Below, in pieces: positions 1 to 10,313 of a stretch of 64,000 nucleotides of DNA. Source of the stretch: Trichomonas vaginalis G3 (lineage: Eukaryota; Parabasalia; Trichomonadida; Trichomonadidae). The notes below the pieces were generated by a model. It was not told where the DNA came from, searched no databases, and saw only the letters and a program-made list of their open reading frames with translations. The stretch covers positions 3,996,879-4,060,878 of the forward strand of contig NC_067206.1 in NCBI RefSeq assembly GCF_026262505.1, in the 5' to 3' direction. How positions within the stretch are numbered: position 1 is the first letter of the stretch; the number at the start of each line of letters is the position of its first letter. The translations under genes and the position numbers were made by a program.

Positions 1-1009
1 ACTGCCTGTCTCGTTGCTGCATCTGTTATTTTCGTCATATTTTGTGCTACTTCTTTTAACTCTTTGTCGAAACCTTCAGACTTCAGTTTCTTTCCAGATG
101 AGAAGTCGTTCACTTGTTTCACTTACTATGAAGAGCTTCGAAAGCGTTCTTAAAGTCAGCATTTGTTAAAGCTTCATTTGAACTATCTTCATCCGCTTGT
201 ATTTTTGTCCTTATTGACCCTATGAGTTGGGCTGCTTTAGCGTTGGCTTGGGCATCTAACCAGTCATTATTAGCTTTTATATATTCTGCGCTTTTCATTG
301 CCTTTTGCATGGCTGCGTCGTTATTTTTACTTTCTTGTGCTAAGTTTTCATACTGTACGGTTTGGTTTTGCAACTGTAAAAGTTTTTCTGCCTTTACATT
401 TGCTTCAACTTCTTTTTTATACTCATCGCTATCCATATATGTCTTCAGGCTTTTTGTTTTATTTCTTCATCTTTCAGTACTTTATATTGAGTAGTATGGT
501 TTTTCAAATTTATAACATCTTGTTCCATTTTTGCTACTTCTGCTGCTTTTTCTGACACTTTTTTCGCATATTCCTCTGTACTTAGTTCTTTCAGTTGTTC
601 TTCTTTCTTCTTTTTCTCTACGTTTAACTCATTGAGTTTCTTTGTGTGTCTGTCATATTCTAGTTTCTTTTCGTTTTCACTTATTTGTTCTGTATGTCTA
701 TGTTTGACTTTTTGACATCTGTTATTTGATTTTTGAGTGAACTCAAATTCATTTGACTTTGAGGGTTATAAGCTGTTCCGTCTGCAGCTCCACCATAGCT
801 GCCATTTTCGCTAAAAGTGCCGCTCTTAAACCTCCACTCTGTGCACCTATAACTCGGTTTAAAAGCATAGGGTTGCTTGACATTTGTTGCAACATAGTGG
901 GGTCATTCATAATTTGTTGTTGCAACTGTTGTTGTGGTGTCAGTTTTACTATTGGATGTTTCAATGCTCCCTTCCTCTTACGTATATTCTTACGTAGCTT
1001 ACGTGGCAT
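1..1009 (-). pseudogene. Maverick coiled-coil protein gene (M1 copy, broken, runs off window)
   Basis: Begins MPRKLRK on the minus strand, a basic N-terminus followed by a glutamine-rich stretch and then long, highly charged Lys/Glu/Gln-rich segments typical of coiled coils (for example the part around 119-436, rich in KAEKLLQLQNQ-like heptads). The same protein starts at 54050 in M5. The function is unknown; length and composition suggest a structural or scaffolding protein of the element. It is broken in several places and leaves the window at base 1. The family is inferred only from the two copies here. Confidence 0.7.
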
Positions 1010-1472
1010 TTTAAGTGAAGTAAAAAACATTTACGATGAAGAAGTCTTGACAAAACATTTACGATGAAATCATGAGTTTTCTACGATGTTAGAAAACATG
1101 TTAGAAAACGTGTTAGATCTAACATTCTAACATAAACATTATTTTTGGGTCATTTACGCTCATTACGAAGAAGTCTTGACAAAACATTTACGAAGAAGTC
1201 TTGACAAATTCATGAGGTTAGAAAAGAGGTTAGAAAAGAGGTTAGATCTAACATTCTAACATAAACATTATTTTTGGGTCATTTACGCTCATTACGAAGA
1301 AGTCTTGACAAAACATATACAATGAAATCATGACAAAACATTTACGAAGAAGTCTTGACAAAACATTTACGAAGAAGTCTTGACAAATCATATACGATGA
1401 AGTCTTGACAAAAAAATCAACGGCTGGTCGGCTGGGGTTCGGTCCTCCTCTTGGGTCTTGGGAAAAATTCTT
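1010..1472. repeat. Maverick leader with GTTAGATCTAAC palindrome and direct repeats
   Basis: No gene. Holds two copies of the 12-bp palindrome GTTAGATCTAAC (1112-1123 and 1241-1252), each next to runs of 'gttagaaaa' type, and many direct copies of GAAGAAGTCTTGACAAAACA. The same combination recurs between genes of the other Mavericks (14.7-17.5, 29.7, 41.8 and 63.5 kb), always outside reading frames. Confidence 0.75.
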
Positions 1473-1508
1473 AGGGCTAGAAGGCACGAAGTGCCTGGAA
1501 GCCCCACT
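1473..1508 (-). repeat. Maverick terminal inverted repeat (M1)
   Basis: Read on the minus strand it begins AGTGGGGCTTCCAGGCACTT and contains the small hairpin GGCACTTCGTGCC. It matches 53785-53820 with two differences in 36 bases, in the opposite orientation. Both copies lie directly beside a long A/T homopolymer, here the T tract at about 1512-1532. Confidence 0.75.
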
Positions 1509-1510
1509 CC

Positions 1511-1748
1511 CTTTTTTTTTTTTTTTTTTTTTTAATATCCGTATTAAATTAATCAATAAATTCATTCAACACTACTTTAATTTTTAAATTCAAAAAATTA
1601 TATGTGCTTCTTAAAATGTCTCACAAAAATTTTATTATAAAATTATATACAATATTAAAAATCCCACAACATTTTTTACTTTACATAATCGTACTTCCTC
1701 GACGATTAATTTCCCCTCAATTCCTATCGTTGACCGAACTTAGCATGC
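1511..1748. other. Poly-T tract and AT-rich spacer
   Basis: A T tract of about 22 bases next to the Maverick end, then plain AT-rich DNA with no convincing reading frame up to the satellite. Confidence 0.6.
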
Positions 1749-2160
1749 AACAAATATACATATATAAATATACATATATAAATATACATATATAAATATA
1801 CATATATAAATATACATATATAAATATACATATATAAATATACATATATAAATATACATATATAAATATACATATATAAATATACATATATAAATATACA
1901 TATATAAATATACATATATAAATATACATATATAAATATACATATATAAATATACATATATAATATACATATATAATATACATATATAAATATACATATA
2001 TAAATATACATATATAAAATATACATATATAAATATACATATATAATATACATATATAAATATACATATATAAATATAATATATAAATATACATATATAA
2101 ATATACATATATAAATATATACATATATAAATAAATATACATATATAAATATACATATAT
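1749..2160. repeat. 14-bp AT satellite, array 1
   Basis: About 29 tandem copies of a 14-bp unit ACATATATAAATAT with a few shortened units (ACATATATAAT) at 1960-2120. Because 14 is not a multiple of 3, all frames stay open for long runs and give meaningless Tyr/Ile-rich ORFs. The same array continues at 3355 and 3916, so two later insertions seem to have split it. Confidence 0.9.
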
Positions 2161-2300
2161 GAGAAAGGGACAGACTAGCCCATTGTCACTTTTTAATTTA
2201 GCAAATGAACGCTTATGGAGTGGAGTTTTTGGGTAAATCTGATTTGCTTATAAATGAAATAAAAGAAACCATATTGGCATTATATTATGCAAAAATAAAT

Positions 2301-2868
2301 GATCTTACTTAGTACTTTTAAAGTTAATTTCAGAAAAAATTTGACACAATGGTATCCGGCACATACAAGTGGTGTACAACCAAAATATAAGTTGGTTTAA
2401 ACATATATTGCTATATCTCATGATCTTACTTAGTACTTTTAAAGTTAATTTCAGAAAAAATTTGACACAATGGTATCCGGCACATACAATGGTGTACAAC
2501 CAAAATATAAGTAGTTGGTTTAAACATATATTGCTATATCTCATGATCTTACTTAGTACTTTTAAAGTTAATTTCAGAAAAAATTTGACACAATGGTATC
2601 CGGCACATACAAGTGGTGTACAACCAAAATATAAGTTGGTTTAAACATATATTGCTATATCTCATGATCTTACTTAGTACTTTTAAAGTTAATTTCAGAA
2701 AAAATTTGACACAATGGTATCCGGCACATACAAGTGGTGTACAACCAAAATATAAGTTGGTTTAAACATATATTGCTATATCTCATGATCTTACTTAGTA
2801 CTTTTAAAGTTAATTTCAGAAAAAATTTGACACAATGGTATCCGGCACATACAAGTGGTGTACAACCA
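2301..2868 (+). repeat. Five tandem 121-bp repeats inside the MULE derivative
   Basis: The unit begins GATCTTACTTAGTACTTTTA at 2301, 2422, 2545, 2666 and 2787, giving periods of 121, 123, 121 and 121 bases. A single copy of the same piece lies upstream of the transposase in the longer MULE (about 4390-4505), so this is subterminal sequence that was amplified. Confidence 0.85.
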
Positions 2869-3141
2869 AATCTTCGACTCGATGAACTTGTCATCGAGTT
2901 ATATTCCAGTGTTGTTCCTTCATTCCTGATTAAGTTGCAAATTAAAGGTCTGGATTCAGAGAGAAGTGTTAAAGTTATCAAAAAAGTCACAAGAGATTTC
3001 GAAGAAATGACACAATTTAAAAAAGTCGAATGCATCAGTATGCTTGAAGCTGTTCAGAAAGGTCTGAAAAATGATACACTTGATCCCAACATTGTTTACT
3101 CAACATTAAAAATATTATTGCAAAGAAAACATTTGATTTAA
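2869..3141 (+). pseudogene. MULE transposase, C-terminal fragment
   Basis: Encodes the last ~90 residues of the transposase found complete to its end at 5838-6107, beginning LRLDELVIELYSS and ending LLQRKHLI. It is joined directly to the tandem repeats, so the ORF that reads in from 2734 is a chimera of repeat and transposase tail. At the CGA codon near 2876 it has Arg where the longer copy has a stop. It cannot be functional on its own because the catalytic domain is absent. Confidence 0.75.
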
Positions 3142-3354
3142 TAAACATTTAATTTATTATAATTAATTTTTTATTACAGTATAGTAAAAAATGCTATAAA
3201 TAAATTATTATATTTTATTAAAATGTGACTTTTAATAGTAAGTGAATAAAATAAATCAGGAATTGGGAAAGAAATAAGGTTAATTAAAAATAATGAAAAT
3301 TACAAGTTTAAGGTTAATGAAAAAGTGACAATGGGCGAGTTTGTCCCCCACTCA

Positions 3355-3550
3355 TACATATATAAATATACATATATAAATATACATATATAAATATACA
3401 TATATAAATATACATATATAAATATACATATATAAATATACATATATAAATATACATATATAAATATACATATATAAATATACATATATAAATATACATA
3501 TATAAATATACATATATAAATATACATATATAAATATACATATATAAATA
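3355..3550. repeat. 14-bp AT satellite, array 2
   Basis: Fourteen clean copies of ACATATATAAATAT, continuing array 1 after the inserted MULE derivative. Confidence 0.9.
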
Positions 3551-3915
3551 GAGAGAGGGTCAAAGTTGCTATTTGTCACTTTTCCACAAGAATATAATGG
3601 GGAAAAAGTTATCATATAGTTGATCTCATTGACTGAGGTGAGAGATGCATGTAGTGTAATGGGATAAACAGTGGGATTGCTGCTCTAAGTCCTAGGTTCG
3701 AGACACATTGGCTTCATTTTTCTCCTTTTTATTGACGTAAACTATTCAATTTTTGTGTTCTCCATTCAAATTTCAGAATTTTTTTTGCAGATTTCACGCT
3801 ACATTCGAAGTTACCTTTTGTAACAACCACCACTGCCTACGAAAGACGAAAGTGTGTCACGATTTCACCCGGAAATCCGACGGTTGTTTAAGAGTAAGCA
3901 CTTTTGACACCTACT
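3551..3915. mobile_element. Small MITE-like insert in the satellite
   Basis: A 365-bp non-coding block with satellite on both sides. Its ends are loosely inverted: left GAGAGAGGGTCAAAG, right (read inward) GAGTAGGTGTCAAAAG. It contains a perfect-looking Pol III B box (GGTTCGAGAC at about 3695) but no tRNA fold. It may be a MITE or a tRNA-related SINE relic; the end match is too weak to choose a family. Confidence 0.45.
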
Positions 3916-4205
3916 CTATATAAATATACATATATAAATATACATATATAAATATACATATATAAATATACATATATAAATATACATATATAAATATACA
4001 TATATAAATATACATATATAAATATACATATATAAATATACATATATAAATATACATATATAAATATACATATATAAATATACATATATAAATATACATA
4101 TATAAATATACATATATAAATATACATATATAAATATACATATATAAATATACATATATAAATATACATATATAATATACATATATAAATATACATATAT
4201 AAATA
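3916..4205. repeat. 14-bp AT satellite, array 3
   Basis: About 20 copies of the ACATATATAAATAT unit, the third part of the same array. Confidence 0.9.
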
Positions 4206-4239
4206 TATAAATAACAAAATACAATCAAAAAATAGTGTT

Positions 4240-6322
4240 TGGAAATTTAAGGTTAAGTGTCACTTTTCTAGTGTCACTTTTTCGTAAATTCTACCACACT
4301 CATATTTAAAAACGTGCTCTATCAAAAGTTCCAAAAATTCAATATTTTAGCTTTTCTGAGGTGTCACTTTTGATGAATTTCTGTTTACAACAGTTTAAAC
4401 ATATATTGCTATATCTCATGATCTTACTTAGTACTTTTAAAGTTAATTTCAGAAAAAATTTGACACAATGGTATCCGGCACATACAAGTGGTGTACAACC
4501 AAAATTTCATATCCCTAGTTTTACATTTATGTTTAGTTTTATTTCACCTAATTTTCAAAGATCATAATTGAATTAGATGGCCAAGCTATTCAAAACACGA
4601 CCAAGCTTATCAAAATAAGACCAATATATTCAAAATTCTTTATTCTTTCAAATCATTTCATTTTAATGCAGATCCAAGATCACGAACTCACATATATCGA
4701 GTTGCTTAAGTATGGAGTGCAACAAGAAATCCAAGCAGGTTGTAGTTATTCATATAAAACTAGGAAAGAAAGAAATCAAATCCAATTTAATTGTAAGTGG
4801 CCGAATTGTCCATGTCGCTTCCTTGTTGATACACTTCCCGATGACAAGTACCACATACGAAAATGTATTAACACCCACAATCATTCTGCCCCTTTTCCAA
4901 ACAAATCACAACAAATTACATCATATTTTTTAGATCTTATTTAACAAGATATTTTGAATCAAATCAAGACCGTGTTTACGCACAATTAAGGTGTTTCAAA
5001 GATCTTAATATCCCATTTGATAGTGGGATCATTCCGGAAATGTTTCAACAATCTACAGATGCTTTAAAAAAGTTTTCTAAACGCCTTCATGCAATCAATA
5101 CCAGTTTCTCAGCGGATGATGTTACATCTCTTGCAATTTTTGTCGACATGGTTAAGAGTCATTCTCCGGATGATCTCATCGAGTTTATTCACGAGCCAGA
5201 TCGTATGATTTTCTATTACGCCCCATTCGAAGCAAATGCTTTTTCACATCAAATACAAACTTATCACATTGATTCCACTTATAAGCTCTTGCGCTCTCGC
5301 ATACCATTTTATGCCGTCACTGGCAAATTCGCGGAATCAATTGTTTTTCCGTTTTTGTATTTTTTCGTTTGGCCCGACACAAGTGAAAATATACAAGTTT
5401 GTCTCACAGCATATTTTGGCTCCATCAATCGCGAACCATCTTATTTTTCAATGGACTGCGCACCTCAAATCACAAATGCTGTTGAAACAGCCATCCCCTT
5501 ATGCCAGATCATTTGGTGTGGCGTTCATGTGTTGCGCGCTGTCATGAGAAAGGCTGAAAAGTTTCAAGATCGTTCCAACTTCGAAACTTTCTATAACTTA
5601 ATGAAGTTATTGGTCTTTGGTTCTGAAGAGGAAGAAATTGATCCTGATGAAGTTTACAACAATTTAGAAGAAATTTTAAATGAGGAACCTGCTGCCCGTG
5701 AATACTTTGACCGACAGTGGCGCCATCATCTTGACAGGTGGATGCTTCGCTATAGAAATGAAGGAGATGGAACAAACAACATCTCAGAATCACATTTCAA
5801 GGTTTTGAAGCACCAGTACTTCCCAGAAAGGCGAAATCTTTGACTCGATGAACTTGTCATCGAGTTATATTCCAGTGTTGTTCCTTCATTCCTGATTAAG
5901 TTGCAAATTAAAGGTCTGGATTCAGAGAGAAGTGTTAAAGTTATCAAAAAAGTCACAAGAGATTTCGAAGAAATGACACAATTTAAAAAAGTCGAATGCA
6001 TCAGTATGCTTGAAGCTGTTCAGAAAGGTCTGAAAAATGATACACTTGATCCCAACATTGTTTACTCAACATTAAAAATATTATTGCAAAGAAAACATTT
6101 GATTTAATAAACATTTAATTTATTATAATTAATTTTTTATTACAGTATAGTAAAAAATGCTATAAATAAATTATTATATTTTATTAAAATGTGACTTTTA
6201 ATAGTAAGTGAATAAAATAAATCAGGAATTGGGAAAGAAATAAGGTTAATTAAAAATAATGAAAATTACAAGTTTAAGGTTAATAAAAAGTGACGATGGG
6301 CGAGTTTGTCCCCCACTCATGT
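4240..6322 (+). mobile_element. Mutator-like (MULE) transposon, long copy
   Basis: Contains a full-length but broken MULE transposase and ends at the right with the same terminal repeat as the derivative at 3354 (…GTTTGTCCCCCACTCATG). At the left, copies of GTGTCACTTTT lie at about 4257-4280, but the distal half of the left terminal repeat is not recognisable, so the left boundary is uncertain. It is a plain DNA transposon and the likely parent type of the derivative at 2161-3354. Confidence 0.7.
4666..6107 (+). pseudogene. MULE transposase, frameshifted with one premature stop
   Basis: The first part (4666-4944) is a FLYWCH/WRKY-GCM-type zinc finger: CKWPNCPCRF followed by HIRKCINTHNH supplies the C-C-H-H ligands. 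The second part (from about 4945) is the MULE catalytic domain. Visible acidic residues are Asp in YHIDSTYKL, Asp in FSMDCAPQI and Glu in TNNISESHF, matching the DDE order of the family, with the C/H-rich IIWCGVHVLRA stretch between. A frame change near 4940 separates finger from catalytic domain, and a TGA at about 5841 replaces the CGA present in the sister copy at 2876. With the tail the protein would be about 480 residues, ordinary for a MULE. It would act in the nucleus on its own terminal repeats. Confidence 0.85.
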
Positions 6323-6680
6323 GTTTTTTTTTGAAATAACTCTCAAATATTATTTTTTTGTTTATTTAATGATGAATAAATATGATTGCTTTAGTCAATC
6401 ATAAAAACTAATTTAAGTTTAAAATAATGAAAGGATAATTTGATCGTTTTTTAAAATACAATTATTTTTGATGATTTGCAAGAATCTTTGAAAAGAATAT
6501 AATATAGGTTCTATTATTGTAAAATTTATCCAAATCATGTATTACATAAATTACGATTAAAACGATGAAAGAACCAAAAAGTGTGTTTTGTGTTTTGTTG
6601 TTGTGTGTTGGATGCGGGATCCTGTTATTTCCGAAATCGACAAAAAATTTGGAAATTTAATTTCCGAAATCGAAATTATA
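6323..6680. repeat. 360-bp direct repeat, copy 1
   Basis: Non-coding AT-rich block beginning near GAAATAACTCTCAAATATTA and ending around CCGAAATCGAAATTATAT. It recurs in the same orientation at 9953-10313 with small indels only. The pair brackets the GT61-like gene. The short ORF inside (6581-6784) is not conserved in the other copy and is not called. Confidence 0.85.
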
Positions 6681-6998
6681 TTAATGTTTTTAATATTCTT
6701 ATATCAAAAGGATTAAAGTTCATTAAGAGAAAAACAATTCTTCTTCTTCAATCTATTGGCGCATTTATTTCTACACGCCAATAAGGAAGGGAAAATTATA
6801 AGACACCATGGTGTCTTCAAAACGCTAATTTTTGATATTTTTAACAACCCTAGCTATATAACATATATTAAAAAGTGAAATTAATATAGATTTTTTGTAA
6901 TATAGTAAAAAAGACACCACAAATCTCAAATATATACGATGGTATTTATAAATTACGTAAAAACAATCTCGAATCCTCATATTTTCGACACACTACTT
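6681..6998. other. AT-rich spacer downstream of the GT61-like gene
   Basis: No gene. Contains the 16-bp palindrome AGACACCATGGTGTCT at about 6802 and a further GACACCA copy near 6913. These lie on the 3' side of the minus-strand gene. Confidence 0.5.
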
Positions 6999-8246
6999 CT
7001 ACTTTAATAAATGAAATTCCGAAATATTTGGCCATTCGTGATGTTCCGTAACATATAGTGCAATATTTATAGCTTTATATGTTTTGGTGATATTAATATA
7101 TTGAGGAGATTTTTCTCTAAAAGAAAATTTAGGTTCTGTAACTACTATTGAATAAAGGTTGCATACAATTTCTTGAACGGTGACAGCAAAATTAAAACTA
7201 GGAGGACAGATTTGAACGACACAAGTAAATGGATGCATATAAATACTTCGAATTAGATTGCTTCCTGTAGATCCAACCAACACTCTTAAAGATGCATGGA
7301 TTTTTGCAATTTCAAGCGTAGTGTTTGTAATATCTGGAACATACATAAATTGTATTGATTCATTAAGATTTTTTGAAAAATTAATAATTTCGTTCAAATT
7401 AGCAATCACACGTGTAGGACCTCTTCTTTTGTGCAATCCTACATATAAGGGCTGGATTTTAGTTAAATTAAAATACTTCCTTACTACAATTGACAAATTT
7501 CCTAAACAAGGGCCATAATAACCACCATGAGTTCTTGGATCGCAAACTGTATAAAGATCACGACAAAATACAAATTGATCACAGGTTAAGTATATAATTC
7601 GATCCTCAAAATCAAGTACTCTGACTAATTCTTCACACATGCTTCTGTTTCCTTGAACAACAATATACGATTTTTTCCTAATTTCAGCAGGGATTAATTG
7701 TGAAGGAGCCATTATTTCATTGATAAAATGCCCATATATTGCAGTATATAAATGCCCTATAGCAACAACACTTTCATACTCCCCAACTATGGTTCCATTA
7801 AAAAAAGGTGAAACAGTCAAATTGTTTCTGTCTCCTATGTCATAATAATATTTAAGAGTACATATTGCGTTGTCACCTGATACAAACATATTTCTCCCAT
7901 GAATAACAGTTGAATGAAAATGTTGAATGTCATTATACTCTGGTGTTTGAGGTAAGAAACCGTTATTAGCGAACGTGTTTAGCGTTGTATCATTCTCATA
8001 TAAAAGCAACATTTTTGTTTTAGGAGGGTTGAATGTTTCGTTGTATTTGCATATGATCTCAAAATCTGGAAAGAAAGAAAATACTTTTTTAGAGAGCTTG
8101 ATTTCACTGTAAGTAGAAAATAATTCAATATCAAGACGAATCAATGCAGTTTGAACGCGGATAATGAAATTTGTTATTGTCATAATTATTAACATTGAAA
8201 TCGCGATATGCAGCTTTGAATGAGTGCGATTTAGATTAGTTATCAT
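6999..8246 (-). CDS. GT61-like (DUF563) type II membrane glycosyltransferase
   Basis: A 415-residue protein. It has a short cytoplasmic N-terminus and one membrane segment at about residues 12-33 (LHIAISMLIIMTITNFII), the plan of a Golgi type II enzyme. The C-terminal half carries GT61 (DUF563) signatures: GHFINEIMAPSQLIP near residue 172, RRGPTRVIANLNEII near 275, and VGSTGSNLIRSIYMHP near 325, the counterpart of the family's glycine-rich 'GAGLTN…F' motif. Many N-x-S/T sites fit a lumenal domain. The family transfers sugars such as xylose or GlcNAc to proteins or glycans; donor and acceptor cannot be told here. The ATG at 8246 is the only upstream start in the frame. No gene neighbours it within 1.5 kb, and a 61-base hairpin sits 25 bases upstream. 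Trichomonads have many such genes. Confidence 0.8.
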   Translation of the reverse strand: MITNLNRTHSKLHIAISMLIIMTITNFIIRVQTALIRLDIELFSTYSEIKLSKKVFSFFPDFEIICKYNETFNPPKTKMLLLYENDTTLNTFANNGFLPQTPEYNDIQHFHSTVIHGRNMFVSGDNAICTLKYYYDIGDRNNLTVSPFFNGTIVGEYESVVAIGHLYTAIYGHFINEIMAPSQLIPAEIRKKSYIVVQGNRSMCEELVRVLDFEDRIIYLTCDQFVFCRDLYTVCDPRTHGGYYGPCLGNLSIVVRKYFNLTKIQPLYVGLHKRRGPTRVIANLNEIINFSKNLNESIQFMYVPDITNTTLEIAKIHASLRVLVGSTGSNLIRSIYMHPFTCVVQICPPSFNFAVTVQEIVCNLYSIVVTEPKFSFREKSPQYINITKTYKAINIALYVTEHHEWPNISEFHLLK

Positions 8247-8270
8247 ATTTTGGTTCTCAAATTTTGCAAA

Positions 8271-8331
8271 TTACCTCAGACTTTTCAGAGGATTGAGTGG
8301 CAACTCAATCCTCTGAAATAGTCTGTGGTAA
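8271..8331. repeat. Hairpin directly upstream of the GT61-like gene
   Basis: The arms TTACCTCAGACTTTTCAGAG (continuing gattgag) and its complement pair over about 28 bases with one mismatch and one bulge, around the 6-base loop TGGCAA. It lies 25 bases before the ATG, where a trichomonad core promoter and 5' UTR would be. No Inr-like TCAYTWYTCATTA was found between the hairpin and the start. Confidence 0.75.
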
Positions 8332-9952
8332 TTTTTAGTCTCTACACTATTTCAATATAAGCTCCATTTTTAAACAGTTTTTAAAAATCGAGCATTGAAA
8401 AGTGTGATGAGACTTTAAAATTACAAATTTTATAACTTTAAATGGTCAAACACAACTGTATATTAGCTTCTAGAAAAAGGAATAAAATAAGAAATTCACA
8501 CAAATTTGTGAGAACTCATTTAACTTTTTGAAAACTTCGATGCTTGAATTTTTTCCTCAATCAAAAAATGTTTTCTCACGAAATTTTTGATTAGAGATTT
8601 AATATGAAGAATTTGATTAATACTATATTAACTTAACGAATNNNNNNNNNNNNNNNNNNNNNNNNNACGAATAACGCGTTTTTAAAAATTAGGGCAAAAT
8701 TTAATAGGATAATATTGATCATTTAAATCACCCATCATTAAATATTTTTTTCTCACTCTTTTTGTATTTCAAAGTATCGTTAGATTTTCCGGAAAATATT
8801 TAATTGGTATTGTTATAAGAATCATAACAAAAAAAGTATTATACTATTGACTTGCTTCAAATTTTCAAAGTATCTCAAATTATATTTTCTCTCTCTATTT
8901 TATTTGACTAATAATAAACCGTATTTATGGATTCATTACAATTTTCAAGAAAAATTCAAAAATTGAATGCAAAACAGGAGTTATCGTTATCGAAAATCCA
9001 AATGTTATTTTAAAAAACAGAATATAAATTTCTTATAGAATTAGAATCTATTATTTTTAATAAGCCTTTTTCCATATCATTTTGGACTTTTAACGATAAT
9101 TTTCGTATGGCCGAACCACACATCCATCAATCATGCAAGCTAAAATTGAATTCAAATTGAATTTCGGCCACCCATAATTAGAATATTCAATATTTCTGCG
9201 AATACAAATATATAGTTGCTACAATGCAATAATCAAATGAATCAGAAACCATATCGAAAAATTTCTTAAAACAATCCGAAAAGTGTTAGCAGTTCTGGAT
9301 TGCTGCCTCTCAAAAAATGAAGAGTATAGCTTCAATTTCCATAACTTTCTCATATCAGCTAAATTCAAGTAGGGTTGTTAGATTCCGACGATAGGTGTTC
9401 TGGAAGATTTGCTTGGTGTCATCATAGTGTCTTTAAATCAAAAATTTTATTTTGGAGTTAGTTTTATTGATTTTTCAATAAAAAACATTTCTAAAACAAG
9501 AAAATAAAACGATAAAATATTTATATTTTATATAAGGATCTTATATATTTTAAAATAAATATCATTTATTTTTTTCATGGTGTCTGTCAAACCATAATAC
9601 ACTATTCAAAAAATCAATGTGTTTTGCGGTTTCAAAGACACCTTCAAATTGAACGATAGCACAGACACTATTGAATTTTACCCATTGTATTTAGTTTTTA
9701 CCCTTTTTATTTTTAAGAATTAATGACTGAAACAGCCGTTTTGCTATGACCTCAATCACTTTTATTTATTATTTTAAATATTATTTAATTTTATTATTTT
9801 GAATAGGCCAACTTTATATGAGAAGCTCAATTTGAGACCACTTAATACATTGAAATATCATAAATATTGAAATATTAAAAAGTGTATTTCAAAATATTGA
9901 AATTATAAAAATTTATAATACTGAAATTGAGACAAATTAATAAAATTCAATG
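8332..9952. other. AT-rich non-coding stretch with an N gap
   Basis: No gene recognised. A run of 25 N at 8642-8666 marks an assembly join of uncertain length. At 9395-9690 there are scattered copies of a GTGTCTTT / AGACACC motif related to the palindrome at 6802, but no clear element ends. Confidence 0.6.
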
Positions 9953-10313
9953 TTTTTGAAAATAACTCTCAAATATTATTTTTTTGTTTATTTATGATGA
10001 AATAATATTGATTGCTTTAGTCAATCATAAAAACTAATTTAAGTTAAAATAATGAAAGGATAATTTGATCGTTTTTTAAAATACAATTATTTTTGATGAT
10101 TTGCAAGAATCTTTGAAAAGAATATAATATAGGTTCTATTATTGTAAAATTTATCCAAATCATGTATTACATAAATTACGATTAAAAACGATAAAGAACC
10201 AAAAAGTGTGTTTTGTGTTTTGTTGTTGGGATTGCGTGTTGATGCGCGGATCCTGTTATTTCCGAAATCGACAAAAAAATTTGGAAATTTAATTTCCGAA
10301 ATCGAAATTATAT
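9953..10313. repeat. 360-bp direct repeat, copy 2
   Basis: Same orientation as 6323-6680. The two copies keep blocks such as GATGATTTGCAAGAATCTTT unchanged and differ by small indels. The minus-strand ORF over this block is not supported by the other copy. Confidence 0.85.

Larger units (their letters stand above)
1..1508 (-). mobile_element. Maverick/Polinton M1, terminal fragment
   Basis: This is the outer end of a Maverick (Polinton) reading off the left edge of the window. It holds a terminal inverted repeat, a repeat-rich leader and the start of a large coiled-coil gene. The same parts in the same order occur in the opposite orientation from 53785, so M1 and M5 are copies of one lineage. 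The visible part is a broken fossil with several breaks. The family is known for self-encoded polymerase, integrase and capsid genes; none of those lie in this piece. Age looks moderate, since it is still easily aligned by eye with M5. Confidence 0.8.
2161..3354 (+). mobile_element. MULE deletion derivative inserted in the satellite
   Basis: Bounded by terminal inverted repeats: the left end begins GAGAAAGGGACAGACTAGCC and the right end reads GGGCGAGTTTGTCCCCCACT followed by ca. Both ends abut satellite sequence, which fits a short target duplication within the repeat. Inside are a short left subterminal part, five tandem copies of a 121-bp piece and the last 270 bases of a MULE transposase gene. 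The right 480 bases match the end of the longer MULE at 5840-6320 almost exactly, so it is a recent non-autonomous relative. Confidence 0.75.

Noticed and set aside
222-555. Plus-strand ORFs over the M1 coiled-coil gene
   Set aside because: Shadow frames opposite a gene that is confirmed by its second copy in M5.
3660-3710. Possible tRNA gene
   Set aside because: A B box is present, but the T stem does not pair beyond two positions and no acceptor or anticodon arm could be found.
1717-4228. Long Tyr/Ile-rich ORFs ([15 protein letters not shown]…)
   Set aside because: They are translations of the 14-bp satellite in all frames of one strand; no start context, no composition of a real protein.
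6581-6784. 67-residue ORF with an rich-in-Cys start
   Set aside because: Not kept in the second copy of the direct repeat; AT-rich low-complexity composition.
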